Of a DNA stretch of 36,083 bases, positions 7,663-15,344 are shown in pieces. The notes under the pieces were generated by a model. It was not told the origin of the DNA. It saw nothing but the letters and a program-made list of their open reading frames with translations, and made no database searches. The position numbers and the translations under genes are program-made. Each line of letters opens with the position of its first letter. Position 1 is the stretch's first letter. The DNA comes from Acidobacteriota bacterium (GTDB lineage Bacteria; Acidobacteriota; Vicinamibacteria; Vicinamibacterales; SCN-69-37): NCBI GenBank assembly GCA_013203475.1, contig JABMNV010000238.1, forward strand, positions 1-36,083, written 5' to 3'.

Positions 7663-9219
7663 ATGCACAGACAATTACGTCGCCTGCACGACGGAGTGCG
7701 CGCCACCACCGTTGTGTTCCTCTTGCTGATAGGCCTGCTGCTTGGGCCGGTCGCGTCAGTCCAGGCTCAGCCAGCCGAACCGCTCGCATTGAATCTGGAA
7801 ACCATGGTCGAACTGGGCTTGCGCGACAGTTATCGCGTGCGCCAGTTGCAGCTTGAAGTGGAACGTACCCGCAGTCTGCTCAGCGCCGAGCAGGCCGGCT
7901 TGAAATCCCGTGTCACGCTGAATGTGTCCGCGCCCCAGTTTCAGGCAATTTCTGACAACAAATGGAATTCCACGCTGCAGCGCAATGAGTTGGTCCGCGA
8001 GAACACGCGTCGGTACCAGTTCGATCTGTCCGTGAGGCAGCCCGTTATTCTTTTCGGGTATCCGACCAACGGGGTGTTGTCGCTCAATAATCGGGTCTAC
8101 CGCTACACCCAGATCGACGGAGACTCGCAGGACACGCGGTTTTATAACCGCTATTTCATCGCGTACGACCAGCCTCTCTTTCAGCCCAACCGGATGCGCA
8201 ATGACCTTGAGGGCGCGCGTCTGAATCTCGAAAAATCTGAGCTGAAGTATCAGTCAGACGTGGTGGGCTTTATTGATGACTTGGCCAGCGACTACTTTGA
8301 CCTGGTGAGTGATGCCTACAAACGTGACGCTGCCGAGGAGTTTGTTCGTGATCTCGACGCGGCCATTGCCGTCGCACGAGAGTTGGTGGCGAATGCTCCG
8401 GCCCGAGCGAGTGAGGCTGACCTGTTGCAGGTGGAATCGGTCAACGCCCAGGAGTCGGTGAGTCAGACACAAAGCAGTTTGCGCAACCGCGGAGAAACAG
8501 TGAAGCAGCGCTTGCAGTTGCCGCCGGGAACCGAAATCGCTGTGGTGGTCGACCTTGCGATTGTTCCCGTGAGCGTTGACGTGGAGGAAGCGGTGCGATT
8601 GGCGTCCACCACGACCCCGCGGATACGCCAGTTGGAGATCGGGCGTCGTGAGAACGAAATCAGACTCGACGAGACGCGAGGCAACAATGCGCTCAAGGTC
8701 AACCTGGGAGTGACGTACGGGCGTGAGGTGCAGGACCCGCGGTTCCAGAATTTGTGGCGTGAGCCACGCAATAGCTACACGGTCGAGGTGAATGCGACCG
8801 TGCCAATTTGGGATTGGGGACAGCGGCGGCACCGGATTCAGGCGCAGCAATTCTCACTTGACCACGCCGTGTTGTCCCAGGAACGCGTGCGTTCTGAAGT
8901 CGAAACGGACGTTCGCAACATCGTGGCCACCCTGACCGACTATGGGCGCCGGGTCACGACCATGCAAAAGACCCTGACGCTGGCGCACCAGCTGACGCTG
9001 TCCACACTGGATCGGTACCGCACTGGGGACGAGGGACTGGCCGACATGCTGCAGGCATTGGGTCGGGAGAAAACAACTTCAAACAACTACTTGAACGCCT
9101 ATTTGGGATACCAACGGGCCCTGAGGCGCCTGCAGGAAGTGACCTTCTTCGACTTTGAAGCCGGCCGGTCGGTGGTGGAGCGGTTTGGCGTCGCCACCGT
9201 CCCGTCAACCGGACGCTAG
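7663..9219 (+). CDS. TolC-like outer-membrane efflux protein
   Basis: The 518-residue protein (from the ATG at 7663) begins with a basic segment and a strong hydrophobic core ending in ASVQAQ, a signal peptide. The rest is a long, charged, alpha-helix-rich protein with two similar halves, as in outer-membrane efflux (OEP/TolC) proteins, which form trimeric channels for RND, ABC or MFS pumps. A second half rich in VEVNATVPIWDWGQRRHR-type beta segments followed by long helices supports this. An in-frame GTG at 7630 would lengthen the N-terminus but spoil the signal peptide. No membrane-fusion protein or pump lies beside it, so its partner is elsewhere. It stands alone between an exported hydrolase and a secreted propeller protein. 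Confidence 0.85.
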   Translation: MHRQLRRLHDGVRATTVVFLLLIGLLLGPVASVQAQPAEPLALNLETMVELGLRDSYRVRQLQLEVERTRSLLSAEQAGLKSRVTLNVSAPQFQAISDNKWNSTLQRNELVRENTRRYQFDLSVRQPVILFGYPTNGVLSLNNRVYRYTQIDGDSQDTRFYNRYFIAYDQPLFQPNRMRNDLEGARLNLEKSELKYQSDVVGFIDDLASDYFDLVSDAYKRDAAEEFVRDLDAAIAVARELVANAPARASEADLLQVESVNAQESVSQTQSSLRNRGETVKQRLQLPPGTEIAVVVDLAIVPVSVDVEEAVRLASTTTPRIRQLEIGRRENEIRLDETRGNNALKVNLGVTYGREVQDPRFQNLWREPRNSYTVEVNATVPIWDWGQRRHRIQAQQFSLDHAVLSQERVRSEVETDVRNIVATLTDYGRRVTTMQKTLTLAHQLTLSTLDRYRTGDEGLADMLQALGREKTTSNNYLNAYLGYQRALRRLQEVTFFDFEAGRSVVERFGVATVPSTGR

Positions 9220-9229
9220 CAAATGTGGG

Positions 9230-9235
9230 TATACT
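9230..9235 (+). promoter_or_regulatory. -10-like TATACT in the gap after the TolC-like gene
   Basis: TATACT (5 of 6 matches to TATAAT) lies in the 53-nt gap before the next gene. It would place a transcription start near 9242 and leave a leader of about 30 nt that includes GGAG before the ATG at 9273. No matching -35 box is evident, so this is tentative. Confidence 0.35.
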
Positions 9236-9272
9236 GAAAACACCAGCCGCCCTGCCAGTTTGGAGTGCCCGT

Positions 9273-10304
9273 ATGACGCCGACACGCGCCTTGCCTTCAC
9301 TGGTGATCGTTTCTCTCCTTCTCGTTCCGTATACGTCCACGAATCTCGCTCAGGGGACCGCAAGCTACGCGACTGTGGCGGCTCTGCCTGATGTTGTGGA
9401 TGGTCAGCCACTACGCGACTTCGCCTTCGATGAGGTCGCCCGACGTGTGTACGCGGCCTCTGATCGGGGGCTGTTCTGGTCTGACCTGAACGACGCTCGT
9501 CCGGCCATGAAGGGGCCCCTGTTCAAGAAGGATCTGCTGCGGATCGAGATGGCGCCCGATCTTGGCCGCCTGTTCTATTTCACGAACAATGAAATCGGCT
9601 ACGTCGACCTTCGGGGGGCGTCCCCGACACCCGTCACGCTTGCCGTGGGACGGGACTGGGCCACCGAATTGGTGTACGAGCCGGTGCGTCAGGAAATTTA
9701 CGTGGCCACCCGGACGCCCAAGGTCCTGGTCTTTGATGCCAGGTCTGGCGAGCGCGGCGCTGAGGTGAAGGTGCCGGGATGGTGGGCGACAAGTCTGGAA
9801 GCCGTGCCAGGCCACGTCTTCATGAATGTCAGCAACAAGAATGGCCTCTACGAGATTGACGCGGCGACGCACGTCGCAAAGCCGTGGCCGATCGACGGCA
9901 AGCTGGTCACGCCAGCGTATCTGGAAAGCGACCCGTCGGGTCGCAACCTGTTTGCGGTCTACGATCAATTCATCGTGGCCATTGATGTGGCGACCGCGAA
10001 GGTTGTGGGACGGGTCACCACGACCGCGCCACCCGTGGTGGCATTTGATCCGGGGACAGGCCTGTTGGTGGCGTCGTGGGCGAACGCGTCACGACGAAAC
10101 CTGATCCTCAAGGCGTTCAGGGTGGATGACAGCGGGTTGACTGAGGTGGCAGAGATGAGCAATCCATCTCGCGGATTGCTGGGGCTCGAACCCACGAGCG
10201 GCGGATTCCTCCAGAAAGGGAGCCATTCGCTCCTCGTGTGGTCCACTGGTCAGGTGTCGGATATTGCCGGGCAGTCCCGCGCAAGATGGAGCGGGTGGGA
10301 TTGA
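9273..10304 (+). CDS. Secreted YncE-like beta-propeller protein of unknown function
   Basis: The 343-residue protein starts at ATG 9273, with GGAG 8 nt upstream. It has an N-terminal signal peptide (hydrophobic LPSLVIVSLLLVP, cleavage likely near LAQG). The mature part has repeated beta-rich units of about 40 residues of the kind RRVYAASDRGLFW and QEIYVATRTPKVLVFDARSG, which look like YVTN/YncE-type or quinoprotein-like propeller blades. Such proteins are exported, and their ligands are usually unknown. It overlaps the start of the following trypsin-like gene by 19 nt, so the two are probably co-expressed. No catalytic motif is visible. Confidence 0.8.
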   Translation: MTPTRALPSLVIVSLLLVPYTSTNLAQGTASYATVAALPDVVDGQPLRDFAFDEVARRVYAASDRGLFWSDLNDARPAMKGPLFKKDLLRIEMAPDLGRLFYFTNNEIGYVDLRGASPTPVTLAVGRDWATELVYEPVRQEIYVATRTPKVLVFDARSGERGAEVKVPGWWATSLEAVPGHVFMNVSNKNGLYEIDAATHVAKPWPIDGKLVTPAYLESDPSGRNLFAVYDQFIVAIDVATAKVVGRVTTTAPPVVAFDPGTGLLVASWANASRRNLILKAFRVDDSGLTEVAEMSNPSRGLLGLEPTSGGFLQKGSHSLLVWSTGQVSDIAGQSRARWSGWD

Positions 10305-11125
10305 AACATCTGCGATCAGTGAGAGTCCTGCGCCCGTGGAGCGTCGGTCTCGTGGTGCTGGCATCGGCGGCGTGTGGCGGCGGTTCGTCGCCATCCTCGC
10401 CGTCGGTGACGGCACCGATTGTGGCGACGGACGCGTGCGCGGCTGTCGGACAGGACGCCGGGGGACTGGCTATTCTCAATGGCGCGGCTTGTTCACCCGA
10501 CCGGTCGGCAGTGGTTCGTCTCAACCTCAGGATGAGCGATGGGTCGGGGTTGGGCACATGTACCGGGACCATCATTGCGCCGCGACAGATTCTCACGGCC
10601 GCGCATTGCCTCGACGGTGGAGTCGGAATCGTGCAGGTCTGGTTGGGTGTCGTCGGCACGGAACAGATAGCGGCGCAGTCGTTTGTGTTGTGGCCGAATT
10701 TTGTCTTCAACTCGCAGTCGAGCTACGACGTCGGAGTGGTGACAATGGCGGCAGACCTGCCGAGGACGCCGATGTCGATTCTCACCAGCCGTGACGGTCG
10801 AGTGGGCGAGACGGCCATCATTGCGGGGTGGGGGCGTGACCAGAACGACGTCTCTACCTCGTTGCGGGCTGGCAGTACCGTGCTCTCGGCTGTCTCATCT
10901 GGCTACCTGGAGACCCTCTACGCCCCTCCCTCCAGTTCCGTCTGTTCGGGGGATTCGGGCGGCCCGATTTTCCTGTCAGAAGGAGGCGCGTGGACGCTGG
11001 CCGGCATCACATCAGCCACGTCAGAGGCTGTGTGCAATACGGGGACGAACTTTTATCAGTCCGTGCGCCAGTCGAGCGTGCTCGCCTTTATTCTCCAACA
11101 CGTGCCCACGGTCGGGCGGCGGTAG
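10286..11125 (+). CDS. Trypsin-like (S1) serine protease, probable lipoprotein
   Basis: All three S1 landmarks are present in order: His in TAAHC, Asp in SSYDVGVV and Ser in CSGDSGGP, so the protease should be active. The N-terminus has a hydrophobic segment ending in ASAAC followed by a Gly/Ser-rich linker (GGGSSPSSPS), which resembles a lipoprotein signal and tether, though the lipobox is not canonical. From the ATG at 10286 the protein is 279 residues. Upstream in-frame ATG 10238 and downstream TTG 10301 are alternatives. The start lies inside the end of the propeller gene, implying coupling. Activity is expected in the periplasm or at the surface; the substrate is unknown. Confidence 0.88.
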   Translation: MERVGLKHLRSVRVLRPWSVGLVVLASAACGGGSSPSSPSVTAPIVATDACAAVGQDAGGLAILNGAACSPDRSAVVRLNLRMSDGSGLGTCTGTIIAPRQILTAAHCLDGGVGIVQVWLGVVGTEQIAAQSFVLWPNFVFNSQSSYDVGVVTMAADLPRTPMSILTSRDGRVGETAIIAGWGRDQNDVSTSLRAGSTVLSAVSSGYLETLYAPPSSSVCSGDSGGPIFLSEGGAWTLAGITSATSEAVCNTGTNFYQSVRQSSVLAFILQHVPTVGRR

Positions 11126-11132
11126 CACGCGT

Positions 11133-12431
11133 TCAGGGTCGGTTCTTCAACTCCAACAGTTGACAGGCGTTCCGGAGCGCACGGGCGTACACCGTGCTCT
11201 GCACATAGTAGGCGTGGCGGAGGGTGTCGAGGTACGGGCGCCCTCCGCGAAGATTGGGACGGGCCGTCGCCCGAACATGGTCAAATCGAGCGACGACATC
11301 AGGGGCGTCGTTCCGGCCTGCCAGGTATCGCGCGACGGCATCCGCCTGGAGTCCGACCAACTCGTAGGCGGCTCCATCGGTTTCAAAGAGGCCCATGAAG
11401 AAGAGGGTCGAATGGACTCGATGGAAAAGCTCCAGGTACAGGTCCAACTTGTGTTCGCCCCCAGTTTCTTTGAGGAACGGGAACCGGCGCTGATAGCCCG
11501 TGGCCCAGACAATCAGGTCCACCTCTTCGTCACGACCGTCGGCGAACCGCACTGAACGTTCGCGCAGTTCCTTGACGTCGGGGCGGTACTCCAAATCACC
11601 ATGCCCGAGATGATGGAGGATTTGGGTATTCAAGATGGGATGGCTGCGCAGGATGGGGTGATCGGGGCGAGGCAGGCCGTAGTTGGTCAGGTCGCCAACC
11701 AGGACTCGGTTCATCAGGAATCCGAACACGAGTTCCTCCAGGCGCCATGGTAACCGGGGACCATCGTGGGCGAAGACGTCGGCGGGCTTGCCGAAGACGT
11801 ACTTCGGCACGAAGTAATACCCGCGGCGCAGACTGATAAACGCCCGATCCGCGTGGCGTGCCGCCTCGCAGGCGATATCGACTCCCGAGTTCCCACCGCC
11901 GACGATGAGCACCCGCTTCCCGCGGAAGATATCTGCCGATCGGAACGCGAAGGAATGGATCTGTTCGCCATCGAACTGACCCGCCACGTGTGGACGATTC
12001 GGCTCCCACGTCGTTCCGGTCGCCACAACCAGAGCGCTCCAGTGGCGGCGCTCTCCGGACGTGAAGCGAACGTCCCAGCCTGTGCCGTCGGCGCAGACGT
12101 CGGCCGTCTCCACTCTGGTGCGGACCCGGACGTGTGGGGTCAGTTCGTGGTGGTCGGCATAGGACTGAATGTAGCGGAGCACCTGATCGTGCCTGGGGTA
12201 GTCGGGATAGTCCCGGGGCATCGGAAAGTCTCTGAACCCCGAAAGTGTGCGCGAAGAAATGAAGTGAGCCGCGTCGTACATCGGCGTCTCCGCGCGGTTG
12301 ATATCCCAGATGCCACCGACGCGATCGCCGGCATCGACAATCTCAAACGGAAGCCCCTTCGCTTTCAGGGCGACGGCAGCGGCGAGGCCAGCAGGGCCGG
12401 CACCGATGATGCCCACCACGGGTCGACTCAT
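11133..12431 (-). CDS. Flavin-containing monooxygenase family NAD(P)/FAD oxidoreductase
   Basis: The 432-residue protein has an N-terminal FAD-binding Rossmann motif (GAGPAGLAAA, about residue 10) and a second NADPH-binding motif (GGGNSGVDIA) near residue 175. A third typical element is the ATGYQ stretch near residue 310. Together these define class B flavin monooxygenases and related oxidoreductases, which oxygenate small N-, S- or carbonyl-containing compounds. It is on the minus strand, convergent with the protease gene (7 nt apart) and divergent from the kynureninase-like gene. The start lacks a ribosome site, but TACCCT (12445-12440) lies 8 nt upstream, compatible with a leaderless transcript. 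The substrate is unknown. Confidence 0.88.
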   Translation of the reverse strand: MSRPVVGIIGAGPAGLAAAVALKAKGLPFEIVDAGDRVGGIWDINRAETPMYDAAHFISSRTLSGFRDFPMPRDYPDYPRHDQVLRYIQSYADHHELTPHVRVRTRVETADVCADGTGWDVRFTSGERRHWSALVVATGTTWEPNRPHVAGQFDGEQIHSFAFRSADIFRGKRVLIVGGGNSGVDIACEAARHADRAFISLRRGYYFVPKYVFGKPADVFAHDGPRLPWRLEELVFGFLMNRVLVGDLTNYGLPRPDHPILRSHPILNTQILHHLGHGDLEYRPDVKELRERSVRFADGRDEEVDLIVWATGYQRRFPFLKETGGEHKLDLYLELFHRVHSTLFFMGLFETDGAAYELVGLQADAVARYLAGRNDAPDVVARFDHVRATARPNLRGGRPYLDTLRHAYYVQSTVYARALRNACQLLELKNRP

Positions 12432-12548
12432 AGGCTGTCAGGGTAGCCGTGGACCCCAAGTCCGTCAATCAGGGGCAGGACCTCGGAAGGTCAAAATCTC
12501 CGGCGTCAGAACCGTGAAGACACGGCCCTTGGCGCGTCTGCCCGATGG

Positions 12549-12554
12549 TAGACT
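12549..12554 (+). promoter_or_regulatory. -10-like TAGACT just upstream of the kynureninase-like gene
   Basis: TAGACT lies 8 nt before the ATG at 12563 with no ribosome site between them. It lies in the divergent intergenic region of 131 nt shared with the flavin monooxygenase, whose own start has TACCCT 8 nt upstream on the other strand. A weak TTGGCG (12529-12534) lies upstream, but the spacing of 14 is short. Confidence 0.4.
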
Positions 12555-12562
12555 GCCTCGGC

Positions 12563-13711
12563 ATGGATCCGTTGCTGGCCTGGCGTTCTGAATTTCCGAT
12601 TGTTGAGACCTGCACGTACTTGGTCAGTCATTCGTTGGGGGCGATGCCCCGGCGTACCGAGGCCTACCTCTCTCAGTTTGCTCGCGAGTGGGGCACTCGG
12701 GGTGTCCAGGCATGGTACGAAGGCTGGTGGGAGATTGGTCGGGTTACCGGTGATCTCCTGGCGCCGACGATTGGTGCCGCACCGGGGACCATTTCGATGC
12801 ATCAGAATTCGACGGTGGCCCAATCCATTGTCGCGTCCTGCTTTTCGTATGCCGGGCCGCGGCGGCGCATCATTGTGCAGGACCTCGATTTTCCATCGAA
12901 TCACTATTTGTTTAATGGTTTTGCTCGGTATGGCGCGGAGGTCGTGACCGTTCCGTCAGACGATGGCGTCCGCGGTCGCATTGATCGAGTGGTGGATGCC
13001 ATCGACGAGCGGACGGCGCTGGTCAACTTGTCCCTGGTGTTGTTCCGGAGTGCGCACCTGCAGGACGTTGCGCCCGTGATTGAACGTGCGCACACGGTTG
13101 GCGCACGGGTGGTGCTGGATCTGTACCAAGCGGCCGGCGCTGTGCCAATCGATCTGACGTCGCTGGGAGCCGACTTCGCCGTGGGTGGCAGCGTGAAGTG
13201 GCTGTGTGGCGGACCTGGGGCGGGCTATCTGTATGTGCGGCCGGACGTCATGCATGAGATGCAGCCTGCCGTGGTGGGCTGGGCCGGACACGGCGCGCCC
13301 TTTGACTTCGAAACAGGACCGATTGCCTACGCGGACGGCGTGGAGCGCTTCCAGAGTGGGACGCCAAACGTGCCTTCCTTATACTCGGCTCGGGCGGGTT
13401 ATGAAATCGTCGCCGAGATTGGCGTGCCTGCTATTCGTGAGAAGTCCCTCCGGTTGACGCGTCGTCTGATGGATGCGGCCGTGGCGCGCGGATGGCGACT
13501 GAATACCCCTGATGGTGACCATGAACGCGGGGCGTCGGTGGTCATCGATGTCCCCAATGGCGCGGCCGTGGTGGCTGGCATGACCGCGCGGAAGGTGATC
13601 GTCGACTATCGGCCCGATGCTGGAGTCAGAGTCGCCCCGCATTTCTATAACACCGAGGCCGAGATTGACCTTGCGGTCGAGACGATGGCCAGCCTGGCAG
13701 GTGCGGTATGA
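12563..13711 (+). CDS. Kynureninase-like PLP-dependent enzyme (aminotransferase class V fold)
   Basis: The 382-residue protein is a fold-type I PLP enzyme. Its N-terminus resembles kynureninase: a Ser-Leu-Gly segment near residue 22 (SHSLGAMPRRT), then WYEGWWEIG and a DLLAPTIGA stretch. The probable PLP lysine is in GGSVKWLCGGPG, again kynureninase-like. Kynureninase splits kynurenine to anthranilate and alanine, but no other kynurenine-pathway gene is in the window, so another C-C or C-S cleavage is possible. The start is taken at ATG 12563, since an in-frame ATG at 12545 would overlap the -10-like element. The end overlaps the next gene (ATGA). It begins the long plus-strand gene run. Confidence 0.8.
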   Translation: MDPLLAWRSEFPIVETCTYLVSHSLGAMPRRTEAYLSQFAREWGTRGVQAWYEGWWEIGRVTGDLLAPTIGAAPGTISMHQNSTVAQSIVASCFSYAGPRRRIIVQDLDFPSNHYLFNGFARYGAEVVTVPSDDGVRGRIDRVVDAIDERTALVNLSLVLFRSAHLQDVAPVIERAHTVGARVVLDLYQAAGAVPIDLTSLGADFAVGGSVKWLCGGPGAGYLYVRPDVMHEMQPAVVGWAGHGAPFDFETGPIAYADGVERFQSGTPNVPSLYSARAGYEIVAEIGVPAIREKSLRLTRRLMDAAVARGWRLNTPDGDHERGASVVIDVPNGAAVVAGMTARKVIVDYRPDAGVRVAPHFYNTEAEIDLAVETMASLAGAV

Positions 13712-14556
13712 ACGTTCGGACGATTACTGTGCTCGGCGCCGGGACGATGGGTCACGGCGTGGCGCATGCCGCGGCGGCCTCAGGGTTCCTGACGCGACTG
13801 TACGACGTGTCTGAGGCGCAGTTAGCCAAGGCCCGCACTACCGTTGACGGCATCCTGCGCAAGACCGTTGAGCTGGGAAAGTGCTCGAGTGCAGACGCGG
13901 ACGCGGCACTGGCCCGACTCTCCACGACCACTGACATCGGCCAGGCGCTCGCAGAGACCGAGTTGGTCATCGAGACGGCGCCCGAACGAATGGAGATCAA
14001 GATCCAGTTGTTCGAGGCGATTGAAACGCATGCGCCGGCAACGGCCGTCGTGGCGAGCAATACCTCGGCGCTGTCGATTACCGAGATGGCGGGCACGCTG
14101 AGCGATCCGTCGCGTGTGGCGGGGATGCACTTCTTTAATCCCGTGCACAAGATGAAACTTATCGAAATTGTGCGGGCACTTGAGTCAAGTCCCCGAGCGC
14201 TTGAGGTCATTGAGTTCGTGGCGCGACAGATGCGCAAGGAGACAGTGCTCGTCCGGGAGGCCCCTGGATTCATCACCTCGAGGGTCAACGCGAGTATCGG
14301 CAACGAAGCGTTCTTCATGCTGATGGAAGGTGTGGCGTCGGCTCGCGACATCGACAAGGCGCTCAAGCTGGGTCTCAACCACCCGATGGGGCCATTTGAA
14401 CTCGTCGATTTGGTGGGGCTCGATACGCGGCTGAGCATTCTCGAATACCTCCACCGCAGTCTGGGCGAGAAATATCGACCGTGTCCGCTGCTCGCGCAAT
14501 ACGTCAAGGCTGGTCGCCTGGGGAAAAAGGTTGGCAAGGGTGTCTACGAATACTGA
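13708..14556 (+). CDS. 3-hydroxyacyl-CoA dehydrogenase (Hbd/PaaH family)
   Basis: The 282-residue protein has the NAD-binding loop GAGTMGHG at residues 10-17, the catalytic-His segment MHFFNPVHKMKL, and the Hbd-type C-terminus (HPMGPFELVDLVGLD) with a final GKGVYEY. These fit short-chain 3-hydroxyacyl-CoA dehydrogenases that oxidise 3-hydroxybutyryl-CoA or 3-hydroxyadipyl-CoA. The start codon overlaps the stop of the kynureninase-like gene, with AGGTG just upstream. The next gene begins before this one ends, so the three are translationally linked. In a genome with box genes only a few kb away, conversion of 3-hydroxyadipyl-CoA to 3-oxoadipyl-CoA is a plausible job, but butyrate-type metabolism is equally possible from sequence alone. 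Confidence 0.93.
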   Translation: MNVRTITVLGAGTMGHGVAHAAAASGFLTRLYDVSEAQLAKARTTVDGILRKTVELGKCSSADADAALARLSTTTDIGQALAETELVIETAPERMEIKIQLFEAIETHAPATAVVASNTSALSITEMAGTLSDPSRVAGMHFFNPVHKMKLIEIVRALESSPRALEVIEFVARQMRKETVLVREAPGFITSRVNASIGNEAFFMLMEGVASARDIDKALKLGLNHPMGPFELVDLVGLDTRLSILEYLHRSLGEKYRPCPLLAQYVKAGRLGKKVGKGVYEY

Positions 14557-15313
14557 CGTCACACGCCATGGGCGCGTCGCGGTGTTGCGCGTCAACAGAC
14601 CCGAGGTGTGCAATGCCCTCGACCTGGCGACCGTCCGCGAGATGACCCGCGCCCTCGCGGATCTCACGACCGACCCCGACGTGGGTGCCATTGTCGTCAC
14701 GGGTGCGGGCGACAAGGTCTTTGTCTCGGGCGCTGACATCAACGACATCAGGGCACGGGGCCGCGACGATGGCCTGGCCGCGATCAATTCATCGTTGTTT
14801 GCCGCGATTGACGCGTGTCCGAAGGTGACGATCGCGGCCGTCAACGGTCTCGCGCTTGGCGGCGGGTGTGAACTTGCGCTGGCGTGTGATCTCCGCGTCG
14901 CGGCGACCCACGCCAAGTTCGGACAACCTGAGGTTGCTCTGGGGATTATTCCCGGCGCTGGGGCGACGCAGCGCTTGCCCCGGATCATTGGACTGGGCCG
15001 CGCGAAGTATCTGGTCCTGACCGGTGACACCATTGACGCAGCGCAGGCGCTCGACTGGGGATTGGTGTCGCGTGTTGTACCAGGCGACGAGGTGATGACG
15101 GCTGCCCGTGCGCTGGCTGAGCGAGTCTTGTCGCGTGGCCCGCTTGCCATTCGTTTGGCCAAGGTGGCCCTGAACGCCTCGGCGCGCGTAGATTTGGAGT
15201 CGGGCTTGTTGATCGAAACACTGGCGCAAGCCATCTGTTTCGAGTCGGAAGACAAGCAAGAAGGAACGACGGCGTTTCTCGAGAAGCGCCCGCCACAATT
15301 TGACGGACGATAG
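14540..15313 (+). CDS. Enoyl-CoA hydratase/isomerase family protein
   Basis: This crotonase-family enzyme of about 257 residues carries both catalytic glutamates (GGGCELALACD and QPEVALGIIPGAG) and the oxyanion-hole region VFVSGADIND, so it should be a functional enoyl-CoA hydratase. The GTG at 14540 is chosen because the purine-rich AAAAAGG lies 9 nt upstream; a TTG at 14531 is also in frame but too close to that site. The gene begins inside the 3' end of the dehydrogenase. The pair could carry out consecutive beta-oxidation steps. It is clearly a different paralogue from the hydratase in the box operon, so the window holds two. A thiolase to complete the cycle is missing. Confidence 0.92.
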   Translation: MSTNTDVTRHGRVAVLRVNRPEVCNALDLATVREMTRALADLTTDPDVGAIVVTGAGDKVFVSGADINDIRARGRDDGLAAINSSLFAAIDACPKVTIAAVNGLALGGGCELALACDLRVAATHAKFGQPEVALGIIPGAGATQRLPRIIGLGRAKYLVLTGDTIDAAQALDWGLVSRVVPGDEVMTAARALAERVLSRGPLAIRLAKVALNASARVDLESGLLIETLAQAICFESEDKQEGTTAFLEKRPPQFDGR

Positions 15314-15344
15314 CACGTGGACCGTGTCAACGAAGGGGAGTGAG

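Noticed and set aside
12563-13711. Cysteine desulfurase or isopenicillin-N epimerase assignment for the class V PLP enzyme
   Set aside because: The SLG motif, WYEGWW segment and GGSVKWLCGGPG lysine region resemble kynureninase more closely, although this remains a family-level call.
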